From: Pseudomonadota bacterium
Lineage (GTDB): Bacteria; Pseudomonadota; Alphaproteobacteria; Rhizobiales; Kaistiaceae
DNA length: 21,790 nt
NCBI GenBank assembly: GCA_023392225.1
Contig: JAEVZM010000713.1
Location: 1 to 21,790, forward strand
Reading direction: 5' to 3'
Made by a program: the position numbers and the translations under genes. A model generated the notes under the pieces. It saw nothing but the letters and a program-made list of their open reading frames with translations. It was not told the DNA's origin and searched no databases. Numbering within the stretch: the first letter of the stretch is position 1; the number at the start of each line of letters is the position of its first letter. Shown one piece after another: positions 1 through 7,260 of this stretch.

Positions 1-488
1 GTGATGTTGCCGACCTCGAAATAGGCCCCGGCCATCATCACGATCTCGCGGATCCGCGGCGCGATGTCGGGCGCCTTGACCAGCGCCATGCCGATATTGG
101 TGAGCGGGCCGAGGGTGCAGAGGGTGACCGTGCCGGCCGGCTCGCGGCGGAGCGTGTCGATGATGAAGTCGACGCCGTGCTGCGGCTCCAGCGTCTTCAC
201 CGGCTCCGGCAGGGTCGGGCCGTCGAGGCCGGTCGGGCCGTGGCCGTGCTCGGCGGTGACCAGCACGCGGCGCATCGGACGGGAACAGCCGGCATAGACC
301 GGCATCTCGGTCTTGCCCGACAGCTCGACCACCTGGAGGGCGTTCTTGGCATTCTGGGCGAGGCCGACATTGCCGCCGACCGCGACGATGCCGAGGACGT
401 CGAGGTCCTCCGGGGAGGCGAGCGCGAGCAGGATCGCGATGGCGTCGTCCTGGCCGGGATCGGTGTCGATGATGATCTTGCGGGTCAT
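1..488 (-). CDS. Nucleoside hydrolase (inosine-uridine family), C-terminal part outside window
   Basis: Ribonucleoside hydrolases of this family split the N-glycosidic bond of nucleosides in the cytoplasm, giving a free base and a pentose. Reading leftward from the ATG at 488, the visible 162 residues begin MTRKIIIDTDPGQDDAIAIL. They carry the Ca-binding DTDPGxDD motif (residues 8-15) that defines the family, and later a TLGPLTNIG segment also typical of it. The remaining half or so (family members are about 310-340 aa) lies beyond position 1. The gene starts 14 bp after the thymidine-phosphorylase-like gene, and that gene's stop sits inside a TGAGGA ribosome binding sequence, so the two are probably translationally coupled. 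As last visible gene of the transporter operon it would act on imported nucleosides. Purine or pyrimidine preference cannot be read from this part. Confidence 0.93.
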   Translation of the reverse strand, partial: MTRKIIIDTDPGQDDAIAILLALASPEDLDVLGIVAVGGNVGLAQNAKNALQVVELSGKTEMPVYAGCSRPMRRVLVTAEHGHGPTGLDGPTLPEPVKTLEPQHGVDFIIDTLRREPAGTVTLCTLGPLTNIGMALVKAPDIAPRIREIVMMAGAYFEVGNI

Positions 489-502
489 GCGGGGCGGGTT
501 CC

Positions 503-1834
503 TCAGGGGTGCTGTTCGATGCGCTCGATCACGATCGGGCCAAGCGGCGCCGGCGCGTCCGGGGCGAGGGTGACCGCGGCGCGGACGCGGGCGGCGGCAT
601 CCTGCCACTCGGCCTCGGTCCGGGCATGGATGACGCAGAGCGGCTTGTCGGCGTCGACATAGTCGCCGACCTGACAGAAGCCGGTGAAGCCGACGGTGAG
701 GTCGATGGGATCGTCCGGCTTCTTCCGCCCGCCGCCGAGCGCGATGAGGGCGAGGCCGACGTCCTTGGCGACCATCGCCGAGACGTAGCCCGGCGCCTCC
801 GGGTAGCAGGGGGCGACGACGGTGGCCTTCGGCAGGTAGTGCCCAGGCCGCTCCATGAAGTCGGCCGGGCCGCCCATGATCGCGATCATCCGCCCGAAGC
901 GTTCCGCGGCGCTGCCGTCGTCGAGCTTCTCTTCCGCCAGCTTCCGCGCCGCCGCCATGTCCGGGGCGACGCCGCCGAGGCGGAGCATGTCGGCGGTGAC
1001 CTCGATGACCAGCTCGCGGGTGCGCGGGTCCTGATAGGTGCCGGTGAGGAAATCGACGGTCTCGACCATCTCGACGGCGCTGCCGACCGAGGTGCCGAGC
1101 ACGGCGTTGAGGTCGGTGAGGAGCATGACCGAGGGGATGCCCGCGCCGGCGGCCACGCCGGACATGCTCTCGGCGAGCTCGCGGGCATGGGCGACCGTCG
1201 GCATGTAGGCGCCGGTGCCGGAGCCGACGCAGATCACCACGCCGCTCGGGTTGACCGAGAGCTTCTTCGACATGATCGAGCCGGTGATCAGCGCGACGCT
1301 CTCGACGGTGGCGGTCACGTCGCGGACCTTGAAGATCTTGCGGTCGGCCGGCGCCAGCTCGGCGGTCGGGCCGCTGATCGCGCCGCCGGTCTCGATCACC
1401 GAGCGCTGGAACTTGTCGGGCGTGGGCGAGCCGTCGAAGCCGGGAACGCTGGCGAGCATGTCCATCTCGCCGCCGCAATAGGCGAGGCCCCAGGCCGAGA
1501 GGTTCGGCACCGAGAGGCCGCAGGCGGCGGCGAGCGCCACCACGAGCAGCGACACCTTCTCGTCGCCGACGCCACCGGAGGAGTGCTTGTCGATGATCCG
1601 CGCCGGCGCGAGGCCGGACCGGGACCAGTCGAGCACCTCGCCGGAATCGCGCATGGCGAGGGCGAGGGCGACGCGCTCGGCGGTGGTGGTGCCGTTGAGG
1701 TAGATCGCCATGGTGAAGGCGCCGATCTGCGCCTCCGAGACGCTGCCCTCGGGGATGCCCCGGACGAAGCCGCCGATCTCGGCGGCGGTCAGCTCCTGGC
1801 GGTCGCGCTTGCGACGGATGACTTCCTGCGGCAT
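503..1834 (-). CDS. deoA: Thymidine phosphorylase family protein with divergent active-site signature
   Basis: This 443-residue protein matches the pyrimidine nucleoside phosphorylase family along its whole length; E. coli DeoA is about 440 aa. Family members use phosphate to split thymidine into thymine and deoxyribose-1-phosphate. Conserved features are KHSSGGVGD (83-91), RDVTATV (171-177) and SIMSKK (186-191); R171, S186 and K190 fall at the same numbers as the thymine-contacting residues I recall for E. coli DeoA. The family signature SGRGLGHTGGTLDKLE is instead SAWGLAYCGGEMDMLA (113-128), so the phosphate-contacting Thr123 is Glu, Arg115 is Trp and Thr120 is Cys. The usual DVKVGSGAFM is CVGSGTGAYM (202-211). 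The fold is secure, but substrate and even use of phosphate are uncertain. The start at 1834 follows a TAGGAG sequence overlapping the VOC stop, 12 bp away. Confidence 0.88.
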   Translation of the reverse strand: MPQEVIRRKRDRQELTAAEIGGFVRGIPEGSVSEAQIGAFTMAIYLNGTTTAERVALALAMRDSGEVLDWSRSGLAPARIIDKHSSGGVGDEKVSLLVVALAAACGLSVPNLSAWGLAYCGGEMDMLASVPGFDGSPTPDKFQRSVIETGGAISGPTAELAPADRKIFKVRDVTATVESVALITGSIMSKKLSVNPSGVVICVGSGTGAYMPTVAHARELAESMSGVAAGAGIPSVMLLTDLNAVLGTSVGSAVEMVETVDFLTGTYQDPRTRELVIEVTADMLRLGGVAPDMAAARKLAEEKLDDGSAAERFGRMIAIMGGPADFMERPGHYLPKATVVAPCYPEAPGYVSAMVAKDVGLALIALGGGRKKPDDPIDLTVGFTGFCQVGDYVDADKPLCVIHARTEAEWQDAAARVRAAVTLAPDAPAPLGPIVIERIEQHP

Positions 1835-1846
1835 CGGGGGGGACTC

Positions 1847-2278
1847 CTAGGACTCGACGGCGCCGACCGGGCCGCCCTCACGCCACGCATAGAGCTCCCA
1901 AAGCTCGTCGTCGGGGCCGGTGAAGTAGCAGGCGTAGGCGTTCCAGACATAGTCGGCCGGCGGGCCGTAGAAGGGCACGCCTTTCGCCGAGAGTTCGGCG
2001 TAGGAGGCGTCGACCTCGGCGGGCGAGGGCAGCTTGACGGCGATGCAGACCTTGTGGGCGCCGGGGCCGCGGGTATTGGCGACGCCGGTATGGGCGTTGA
2101 TGTGGTCGATCTCCCACAGCGCCAGGGTCAGCCCGGCGCCGGTGAAGTCGGCGAAGCCCTCGGCGCGGTGGAGGAGCTCGAAGCCGAGCTTGTCGCGGTA
2201 GAAGGCCACCGAGCGCTCGACGTCCTCGCAGAGCACGCAGACGTCGGAAATCGCATGGCGCTGGGCGAAGGCGGTCAT
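1847..2278 (-). CDS. VOC-superfamily (glyoxalase/dioxygenase fold) protein
   Basis: A 143-residue protein with the paired beta-alpha-beta-beta-beta modules of the vicinal oxygen chelate fold. The N-terminal half has the typical VERSVAFYRDKLGFEL stretch (about 20-35). The C-terminal half ends with DDELWELYAW, which supplies the usual last metal-ligand glutamate. The common N-terminal His ligand (as in LGHVALRVRD) appears replaced: the aligned segment reads ISDVCVLCED. It may therefore bind metal differently or be non-enzymatic. The gene sits between the second permease (10 bp gap) and the phosphorylase-like gene (12 bp gap). Its ribosome binding site TAGGAG overlaps the permease stop, so it is part of the nucleoside operon. 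Its substrate is unknown; an isomerase, epimerase or lyase acting on a released sugar or base product is only a guess. Confidence 0.85.
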   Translation of the reverse strand: MTAFAQRHAISDVCVLCEDVERSVAFYRDKLGFELLHRAEGFADFTGAGLTLALWEIDHINAHTGVANTRGPGAHKVCIAVKLPSPAEVDASYAELSAKGVPFYGPPADYVWNAYACYFTGPDDELWELYAWREGGPVGAVES

Positions 2279-2288
2279 GGAGAGGCTC

Positions 2289-3182
2289 CTAGTAGTCCTT
2301 CAGCTCGCCGAAGCCGGTGGCGGCCTTGGCGCCGCCGCGGAGGCGCCCCGAGATCCAGATGCCGACCACGGTGGCGATGTAGGGCAGGGCGAGGAGGAGG
2401 TCGTGCGGGACCTTGTCGCCGAACAGGAGCTGGGCGCGGATGCCGAGCGCCTGGACGATGGCGAAGAAGAACGCGGCGGCGGTGGCGCCGAGTGGGTTGG
2501 CGGCGCCGAAGATGACGGCGGCGAAGGCCATGAAGCCGCGGCCGGCGGTCATGCCATAGGCGAAGATCTGGAGCGAGCCCATCGACAGCTCGGCGCCGCC
2601 GAGCGCGCAGAGCACGCCGCCGAGGCAGAGCGCGTAGAGCCGCATCCGCGACGGGTTCACGCCGACGCTCCGCGCCGCGAAGGGATGCTCGCCGCAGGCG
2701 GTGCGCTGGAGGCCCCAGCGGCTCCGCCGGACCAGCACCCAGACGGCGAAGACGACGAAGGGCATGAGGACGACGAGCACGGAGAGGACGCCGAAGGCGC
2801 CGAACTCCGGCCCGAGCCGGGGCAGGCCGAAGGGCGCGTTGACCGAGGCCTGGCTGCCATAGATCGCCTGGACGGCGAGGTCGGTGCCGCCGAGCCCGAG
2901 CCCGGTGAGGCCGAGGCCGGCGATGATCGGGTTGGCGCGGAGCTTCTCGATGACGAACCAGAGGAGCGCCGAGGCGAGCACGCAGAGGACGATGCCGATG
3001 CCGATGCCGGCGGCGAGCGAGCCCGTCTGCACCGTGCCGACCACCGCCGAGCAGGCGCCGATGATCATCAGGCCCTCGAGGCCGAGGTGCCAGATGCCGG
3101 CGCGCTGGGCGAGGACGCCGGCGAGCGTCACGTAGACGAGCGGCGTCCCAGAGCGGAGAATGGCGACGATGGCATCATCCAT
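2289..3182 (-). CDS. ABC transporter permease 2 (BMP/nucleoside type)
   Basis: This is a 297-residue integral membrane protein of the BPD_transp_2 family, the smaller of the two permeases in BMP-type nucleoside ABC importers such as Bacillus NupQ. It starts MDDAIVAILRSGTPLVYVTL and carries the family motif GLEGLMIIGA near residue 35. About eight hydrophobic segments follow, then a basic tail (SGRLRGGAKAATGFGELKDY). The open frame extends much further upstream, but that part is arginine/proline-rich shadow sequence. The ATG at 3182 is chosen because it gives the standard N-terminus and shares one base with the preceding gene's stop (TGATG), typical of a coupled permease pair. It should form a heterodimeric channel with permease 1. 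Confidence 0.93.
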   Translation of the reverse strand: MDDAIVAILRSGTPLVYVTLAGVLAQRAGIWHLGLEGLMIIGACSAVVGTVQTGSLAAGIGIGIVLCVLASALLWFVIEKLRANPIIAGLGLTGLGLGGTDLAVQAIYGSQASVNAPFGLPRLGPEFGAFGVLSVLVVLMPFVVFAVWVLVRRSRWGLQRTACGEHPFAARSVGVNPSRMRLYALCLGGVLCALGGAELSMGSLQIFAYGMTAGRGFMAFAAVIFGAANPLGATAAAFFFAIVQALGIRAQLLFGDKVPHDLLLALPYIATVVGIWISGRLRGGAKAATGFGELKDY

Positions 3183-4225
3183 CAGGGCGTGCTCCGGCGG
3201 GGTCCGAACAGCCCGGCGAGGCGCTTCGGCCAGGCGCGGGCGGTGATGAAGAGGGCGATCGCGGCGTTGATGATGTCGATCGCCGCCGCCGGCAGGCCGG
3301 CGAGCACGGGCAGGTAGAGCCCGGCCGCGGCGAGACCGCCGAAGAACACCGAGACGAAGGCGGTGCCGACCACCGAGAGGTTGGCGACGAGCGCGATGAG
3401 GATCGCGGTGAAGCCGTGGGTCGGCAGCATGCCCGAGGAGAGGCGGCCGATCGGCCCCATCACCTCGATGGTGCCGGCGAGGCCGGCGAGCGCGCCGCCG
3501 AGCACGAAGCCGGCGAGGCCGAGCCGCGAGAGCCGCGCGCCCTGCCAGACGACCATGATCGGGTTGCGGCCGGCGAGGCTCGACAGGACGCCGAAGGCGG
3601 TGCGGTTGACCAGCACCCAGACGGCGATGCCGACGAGGACGCAGATGACGATGATGGTCGGCGAAAGGGAGTTCGAGGCGCCGATCCGGTACATCTCGGC
3701 GACCGGGCGGCTCGAGGCGGCCTGGCCGGTGCCGGAGGGGTCCTTGAGCGGCCCGGAGGTGACGTAGACGAGGAACAGCCCGGCGATGAAGTTGCCCATC
3801 AGCGTGGTGATGACCTCGTCGGTGCCGGACTTCACCCTGAGCAGGCCCGGCCACAACGCCCAGAGCGCGCCGCCGGGGAGGCCGGCGAGGAAGGTGAGCG
3901 GGATGACGATCGCCGGCGGCCAGCCGGTGAGCCCGTCGACGACGAAGGTCGCCGCGATCGCGCCCATATAGAACTGGCCCTGGGCGCCGATGTTGAAGAA
4001 GCCGCAGCGGAACGAGATCACCACGCCGAGCGCGGTGAGGAACAGCGGCAGCCCCCAGCGGAGGCTGTTCTGCCAGGCCCGCACCGAGAGGAAGGCGCCC
4101 TCGGCGATGCTCTGGAACATGAGCGGCGCCGAATAGCCGGCGAGCTCGAAGATGATGCCGCAGAGGACGAGGCCGATCAGGACGTAGACCAGCGCCCGGA
4201 AGACCTGGGAGAGGGCGCCGTTCAT
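3182..4225 (-). CDS. ABC transporter permease 1 (BMP/nucleoside type)
   Basis: This 347-residue membrane protein is the larger permease of a BMP-family importer (NupP-like, BPD_transp_2). It begins MNGALSQVFRALVYVLIGLV, giving a first membrane segment at about 10-30. The conserved FRCGFFNIGAQGQFYMGAI region near residues 70-90 is the cytoplasmic coupling motif expected to contact the ATPase. VKSGTDEVITTLMGNFIA further on is also characteristic. The ATG at 4225 overlaps the ATPase stop by four bases (ATGA). The longer upstream open frame lacks membrane character and was not used. At its 3' end it overlaps permease 2 by one base. Substrate is inferred from the substrate-binding protein family and the nucleoside-cleaving genes downstream. 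Confidence 0.94.
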   Translation of the reverse strand: MNGALSQVFRALVYVLIGLVLCGIIFELAGYSAPLMFQSIAEGAFLSVRAWQNSLRWGLPLFLTALGVVISFRCGFFNIGAQGQFYMGAIAATFVVDGLTGWPPAIVIPLTFLAGLPGGALWALWPGLLRVKSGTDEVITTLMGNFIAGLFLVYVTSGPLKDPSGTGQAASSRPVAEMYRIGASNSLSPTIIVICVLVGIAVWVLVNRTAFGVLSSLAGRNPIMVVWQGARLSRLGLAGFVLGGALAGLAGTIEVMGPIGRLSSGMLPTHGFTAILIALVANLSVVGTAFVSVFFGGLAAAGLYLPVLAGLPAAAIDIINAAIALFITARAWPKRLAGLFGPRRSTP

Positions 4226-5793
4226 CGGCCGGCTCCGGTCATCGCGGCGCCGACCTCGCCGAGGTGGTAGGGCGGGGCGAACTCGCCGCTGATCCGGCCC
4301 GAGAGCATGACCACGACGCGGTCGGAGATGTCGAACAGCTCGTCGAGGTCGGACGAGATGAGGAGGATGCCGCAGCCGCGGGCCTTGGCCTCGCGGAGCG
4401 CCTTCCAGACGAACGCGGTGGCGCCGACGTCGAGGCCGCGGGTCGGCTGCGCGGCGATGATGAGGGTGGCGCTGTCGTCGATCTCGCGGGCGAGGATGAC
4501 CTTCTGCGCATTGCCGCCGGAGAGCGAGCCGGCCGGCTGGTTGGGGGTCGAGAAGCGGACGTCCCAGGATTTCAACGCAGCGTCGCAGGCCTTCCGGAGC
4601 TGGGCGGGATTGATCAGCCGGAGCACGCCGCCGAGGAGGAGCTGGCGCGCCGACCAGTTCTCCCATAGCGGGCTCGACAGGCTGAGCCCCTCGGTGTTGC
4701 GCTCGAAGGGAATGATGCGGAGCCCGGCGGCGCGGCGCTCGCTGAGCGGCCGGCGCGTCACCTCGGTGCCGTCGAGGACGATGTCGCCGGCGGTGAGGTC
4801 GGCGAGGTGGGAGAGGGCGCGGACGAGGGTGCGCTGGCCGTTCCCTTCGACGCCGGCAATGCCGACGATCTCGCCGCGGCCGATGTGGAGGGTGATGTCC
4901 TCGAGCGCCGGACCCTCGGGGTCGGAGCGGGTCGAGACGCCGCGCATGGCAAGGATCGGGGCGCCGGCAATGGCGGCCTGCGCGGTCGGGGCGGCGCCGG
5001 CGGCATCCTCCTCGGCGGCGCCGACCAGGGCGTCGACGTCGGGGGCGGACAGCGTCTCCTCGAGGCTCGAGCCGATGATCGCCGAGGCGAGATGGTGCGG
5101 GTCGGTGGCGCTGGTCTCGATCGGTCCCTCGATCAGCCGCCCGCCGCGCAGCACCGTGACGGTCTCGGCGATCGACAGGACCTCGCGGATCTTGTGGAGG
5201 ATGAGGAGGATGGTGACGCCGTTCGCCTGCATCACCTTGAGCCGCTCGAACAGCTTGTCGACGCCGGACGGCGACAGGACCGCGGTCGGCTCGTCGAGGA
5301 TCAGGACCTTGGCGTCGGTGACGAGCGCCCGGGCGATCTCGACCGCCTGCTGGGTCTCGACCGGCAGGTCGCGGATGCGCTCGCGCGGGGAGACGGTGAC
5401 GCCGAGCGACTCGAGGTGGCGCGTCCAGCGCCGCTCGAGCTCGCCGCGGGTGAAGACGCCGCGGCCGCCCTCGGCGCCGAACTCCATCGCCTCGGCCACC
5501 GTGAAGGACGGCGGCAGGGCGAAGCTCTGGTGGACGATCTCGATGCCGGCGGCGCGGGCGGCGCCGACCTTGCCGACCGGGATCTCGCGGCCGCCGATCG
5601 CGAGCGCGCCGCGCACCGGCTGGACGATGCCGGCGGCGACGCGGGCAAAGGTGGTCTTGCCCGCGCCGTTCTGGCCGACGACGGCGTGAATCCGCCGCGG
5701 CGCGAAACCGACGCTGACGTCGACGAGTGCCTTGACGTCCCCGTACTCGACGGAGACGTCACGCACCTCGATGGCGTTGGGCTCGGCGTTCAT
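4222..5793 (-). CDS. ABC transporter ATP-binding protein, two nucleotide-binding domains
   Basis: A 523-residue fused double ATPase of the RbsA/NupO type energises the importer. Domain 1 has Walker A GQNGAGKT (40-47), Q-loop Q89, Walker B LILDEP (164-169) and switch H200. Its signature is PVETQQ (144-149) instead of the usual SVGxQQ. Domain 2 starts near 278 and has the degenerate Walker A GVEGNGQ (314-320), an intact LSGGNAQ signature (424-430), the family-typical IIAAQPTRGLD in place of a standard Walker B, and no switch His. Having one poor and one good half-site is normal for this family, although the usual pattern keeps the first signature recognisable. A 35-residue Ala/Glu-rich linker (about 245-280) joins the domains. 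The start at 5793 lies 23 bp after the substrate-binding protein gene; a longer open frame upstream is non-coding. Confidence 0.94.
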   Translation of the reverse strand: MNAEPNAIEVRDVSVEYGDVKALVDVSVGFAPRRIHAVVGQNGAGKTTFARVAAGIVQPVRGALAIGGREIPVGKVGAARAAGIEIVHQSFALPPSFTVAEAMEFGAEGGRGVFTRGELERRWTRHLESLGVTVSPRERIRDLPVETQQAVEIARALVTDAKVLILDEPTAVLSPSGVDKLFERLKVMQANGVTILLILHKIREVLSIAETVTVLRGGRLIEGPIETSATDPHHLASAIIGSSLEETLSAPDVDALVGAAEEDAAGAAPTAQAAIAGAPILAMRGVSTRSDPEGPALEDITLHIGRGEIVGIAGVEGNGQRTLVRALSHLADLTAGDIVLDGTEVTRRPLSERRAAGLRIIPFERNTEGLSLSSPLWENWSARQLLLGGVLRLINPAQLRKACDAALKSWDVRFSTPNQPAGSLSGGNAQKVILAREIDDSATLIIAAQPTRGLDVGATAFVWKALREAKARGCGILLISSDLDELFDISDRVVVMLSGRISGEFAPPYHLGEVGAAMTGAGR

Positions 5794-5816
5794 CGCGGGG
5801 CCGCGGCGGAGGAGGC

Positions 5817-6872
5817 TCAGAGCTCGGTGTTGAACGGCACCTTGAGCGTGCCGGCAATGATGTCGGCACGGGCCTTCTCGATCTCGGGCCACACTTCCTT
5901 GGCCTTGGCGACGAGGTCGGGCGGGCCCTGCTCCTGCCACACCGGCGAGAGGATGAAGTCGATCACGCCGGTGCCGAGGCCGGTGGCGACGTGGCCGCCC
6001 TTGAAGTCGGGGCCGATCGCGTTCGACACCTCGTTGTAGAGCGACTGGCCGAAATCGAGGCTGACCAGCGCCGCGACCGTCTTCGGGCCGAGGGCGTACT
6101 GCGCCGGCGAGATGGCCGAGACCATGCGGCCCTCGCCCTCGTTGGCGGCCTGGATGATGCCGGTGTCGGTCGCCGCCGAGTCGGTCTGGATGTAGTCGAT
6201 GCCATCCTGGTACATCTGGGTGGCGATCTCCTGGCCCTTGGCCGGGTCCTGGAAGGAGCCCGCGAAGGCGCCGGTCACCGTGATGTTCGGACCGACCGCG
6301 GCGGCCGCGGTCTTCATCGCGTTGAGGTCGGCATTGAGCGGCGGCAGGCTGACGCCGCCGATGTAGCCGAGCTTGCCCGACTTCGAGACCTTGGAGCCGA
6401 ACAGGCCCGACAGGTAGCAGCCGAGATAGTAGTCGTAGGACACCGTGGTGACGTTCGGCATCGGCGGGTCGAAGGGATCCGCGAAGAGCTGGATGAACTT
6501 GGTGTTCGGGTACTTCGGCGCGAGGTCCTTGATCGGCTCGGCGACCTCGTTGAACGTGCCGACGATGACCTCGGCACCGGCCTCGGCGAGGCTCTCGAAG
6601 ATCTGCGGGAAGGTCGCCGAATCCTGGGCGTAGATGGCGCGGCTCGGGAAGCCCTTCTCCTCGGAGAGCTTCTTCAGCGCCGCGATCATGGAGTCGATCG
6701 GGCCGTTGTCGCCGGCCGCCTGGGTATGGACCAGGGCGACCAGGCCGCCCTCGGCGCGGGCGAGGCCGGTCAGGCTCAGCGTGCCGGTGGCGCCGACCAG
6801 CGCGGCGCCGGCGGTGGTCTTGAGGAAGCTCCGGCGCGATACCGGGCCAAGCTCGAATCCCGTCTTCTTCAT
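5817..6872 (-). CDS. BMP-family ABC substrate-binding protein 1 (Tat-exported)
   Basis: This 351-residue periplasmic protein belongs to the BMP/PnrA-like family, which delivers nucleosides and related compounds to ABC importers. The N-terminus has a twin-arginine signal (SRRSFLKTTAG, Arg13-Arg14), a hydrophobic stretch and a likely cleavage after ARA at residue 40. The mature part has VALVHTQAAGDNGPIDSMI and, near 145-165, KSGKLGYIGGVSLPPLNADL. A GAGGGGA-like ribosome binding site precedes the ATG at 6872. It is the first long gene of the operon and should feed the ATPase and permeases that follow. It lacks a lipobox cysteine, so it is probably soluble. A close paralogue lies at 8585-9652. 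Nucleoside binding is inferred from family and neighbours; purine, pyrimidine or modified ligands remain possible. Confidence 0.93.
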   Translation of the reverse strand: MKKTGFELGPVSRRSFLKTTAGAALVGATGTLSLTGLARAEGGLVALVHTQAAGDNGPIDSMIAALKKLSEEKGFPSRAIYAQDSATFPQIFESLAEAGAEVIVGTFNEVAEPIKDLAPKYPNTKFIQLFADPFDPPMPNVTTVSYDYYLGCYLSGLFGSKVSKSGKLGYIGGVSLPPLNADLNAMKTAAAAVGPNITVTGAFAGSFQDPAKGQEIATQMYQDGIDYIQTDSAATDTGIIQAANEGEGRMVSAISPAQYALGPKTVAALVSLDFGQSLYNEVSNAIGPDFKGGHVATGLGTGVIDFILSPVWQEQGPPDLVAKAKEVWPEIEKARADIIAGTLKVPFNTEL

Positions 6873-6941
6873 CTCTTCATTCCCCTCGCCTCGGGGCCGC
6901 CGGAGCGCGCCCGCTGTCCTGTCCGATTGTGGTCGAAACGC

Positions 6942-7091
6942 TCACCCGCGAAAAGCGCCCATCCATGCGATTTCCATGCCGGAGCGGACCTGCATGGCGG
7001 CAGGCCCGGCGGGCGGCATCATGGAAAGCGATGGCTGGACTTGTGGCGCGCCAGGGCGGCTCGGATGCAGGGTCGGCATCTCGAAACGCAT
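6942..7091 (-). CDS. Possible 49-residue leader ORF upstream of the transporter operon
   Basis: This small frame runs from the ATG at 7091 to a TGA at 6942-6944. A strong Shine-Dalgarno sequence (GGGAGG, 7106-7101) lies nine bases before the start. The predicted promoter would start transcription near 7118, leaving a leader of about 27 nt, similar to the roughly 23 nt inferred for the sister promoter near 16766. The peptide begins MRFEMPTLHPSRPGAP and is rich in Met (7 of 49), Pro and Ala, with no membrane segment or known motif. It ends 69 bp before the BMP gene. It could be a regulatory leader peptide, an unrecognised small protein, or chance. No homology supports it. Confidence 0.35.
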   Translation of the reverse strand: MRFEMPTLHPSRPGAPQVQPSLSMMPPAGPAAMQVRSGMEIAWMGAFRG

Positions 7092-7124
7092 CGGAAATAA
7101 CCTCCCGGCTCGCGACAAGCAGGG

Positions 7125-7154
7125 ACGATAGACGCAAGTTGACCGAATGGTCAA
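7125..7154 (-). promoter_or_regulatory. Putative promoter of the nucleoside transporter operon
   Basis: Read on the minus strand, TTGACC (7154-7149) is followed after 18 bases by TATCGT (7130-7125), a plausible sigma-70-type -35/-10 pair. The -35 is embedded in the proximal palindromic operator, so a bound repressor would block RNA polymerase. The spacing from the operator edge to TATCGT is exactly 5 bp, the same as at 16773-16802. Transcription would begin near 7118. No start-site data are available. Confidence 0.55.
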
Positions 7155-7157
7155 CTT
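7136..7157. promoter_or_regulatory. RutR-type operator, proximal copy (bmp operon)
   Basis: A perfect inverted repeat, AAGTTGACC-N4-GGTCAACTT with GAAT in the centre. Its core TTGACC-N4-GGTCAA matches the E. coli RutR consensus as I recall it (TTGACCA-N2-TGGTCAA) at all outer six positions of each arm. It overlaps the -35 of the minus-strand promoter. A RutR-like TetR regulator is encoded at 16907-17563. Confidence 0.75.
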
Positions 7158-7168
7158 TGACTGTCGCA

Positions 7169-7190
7169 AACTTGACGCATTGGTCAACTT
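7169..7190. promoter_or_regulatory. RutR-type operator, distal copy (bmp operon)
   Basis: A second inverted repeat, AACTTGACG-N4-GGTCAACTT (centre CATT), with 7 of 9 arm positions paired and an intact TTGAC-N6-GTCAA core. Its centre is 33 bp from that of the proximal copy, about three helical turns, so two dimers would lie on the same DNA face upstream of the minus-strand promoter. Confidence 0.7.
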
Positions 7191-7260
7191 TTCCCCGGAA
7201 TGCCATTTGCTTGAGCAGCGGCCCGAGAGCCGGCGCAGCAGCGGTCGGAGCGGCCTGGCG

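Larger units (their letters stand above)
6873..7260. other. 388-bp non-coding region upstream of the transporter operon
   Basis: This gap separates the start of the BMP gene from the end of the P450 gene; both are on the minus strand. It holds the two RutR-type palindromes (7136-7190), the putative promoter (7125-7154) and the possible small ORF (6942-7091). The segment 7191-7260, after the P450 stop, shows only a weak GC-rich inverted repeat and no T-run, so no convincing terminator is seen there. The inferred leader of about 245 nt before the BMP start is long for such a compact genome. Confidence 0.7.

Noticed and set aside
509..2515. A very long plus-strand open frame (668 codons) opposite the phosphorylase-like and VOC genes
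   Set aside because: Its product is low-complexity (Gly, Ala, Arg, Asp, Glu, His) and it is an antisense shadow of well-recognised genes, as expected at high GC.
5794..5940. Longer start for the ABC ATPase
   Set aside because: The added 49 residues overlap the end of the BMP gene and have no ABC character; the ATG at 5793 gives the usual N-terminus.
6877..7206. A 109-codon minus-strand frame across the operators and leader
   Set aside because: It would begin upstream of both operators and the predicted promoter, has no ribosome binding site in view and no recognisable features.
7191..7260. GC-rich inverted repeats after the P450 stop as a terminator
   Set aside because: Stems are only about four or five pairs and no T-run follows.
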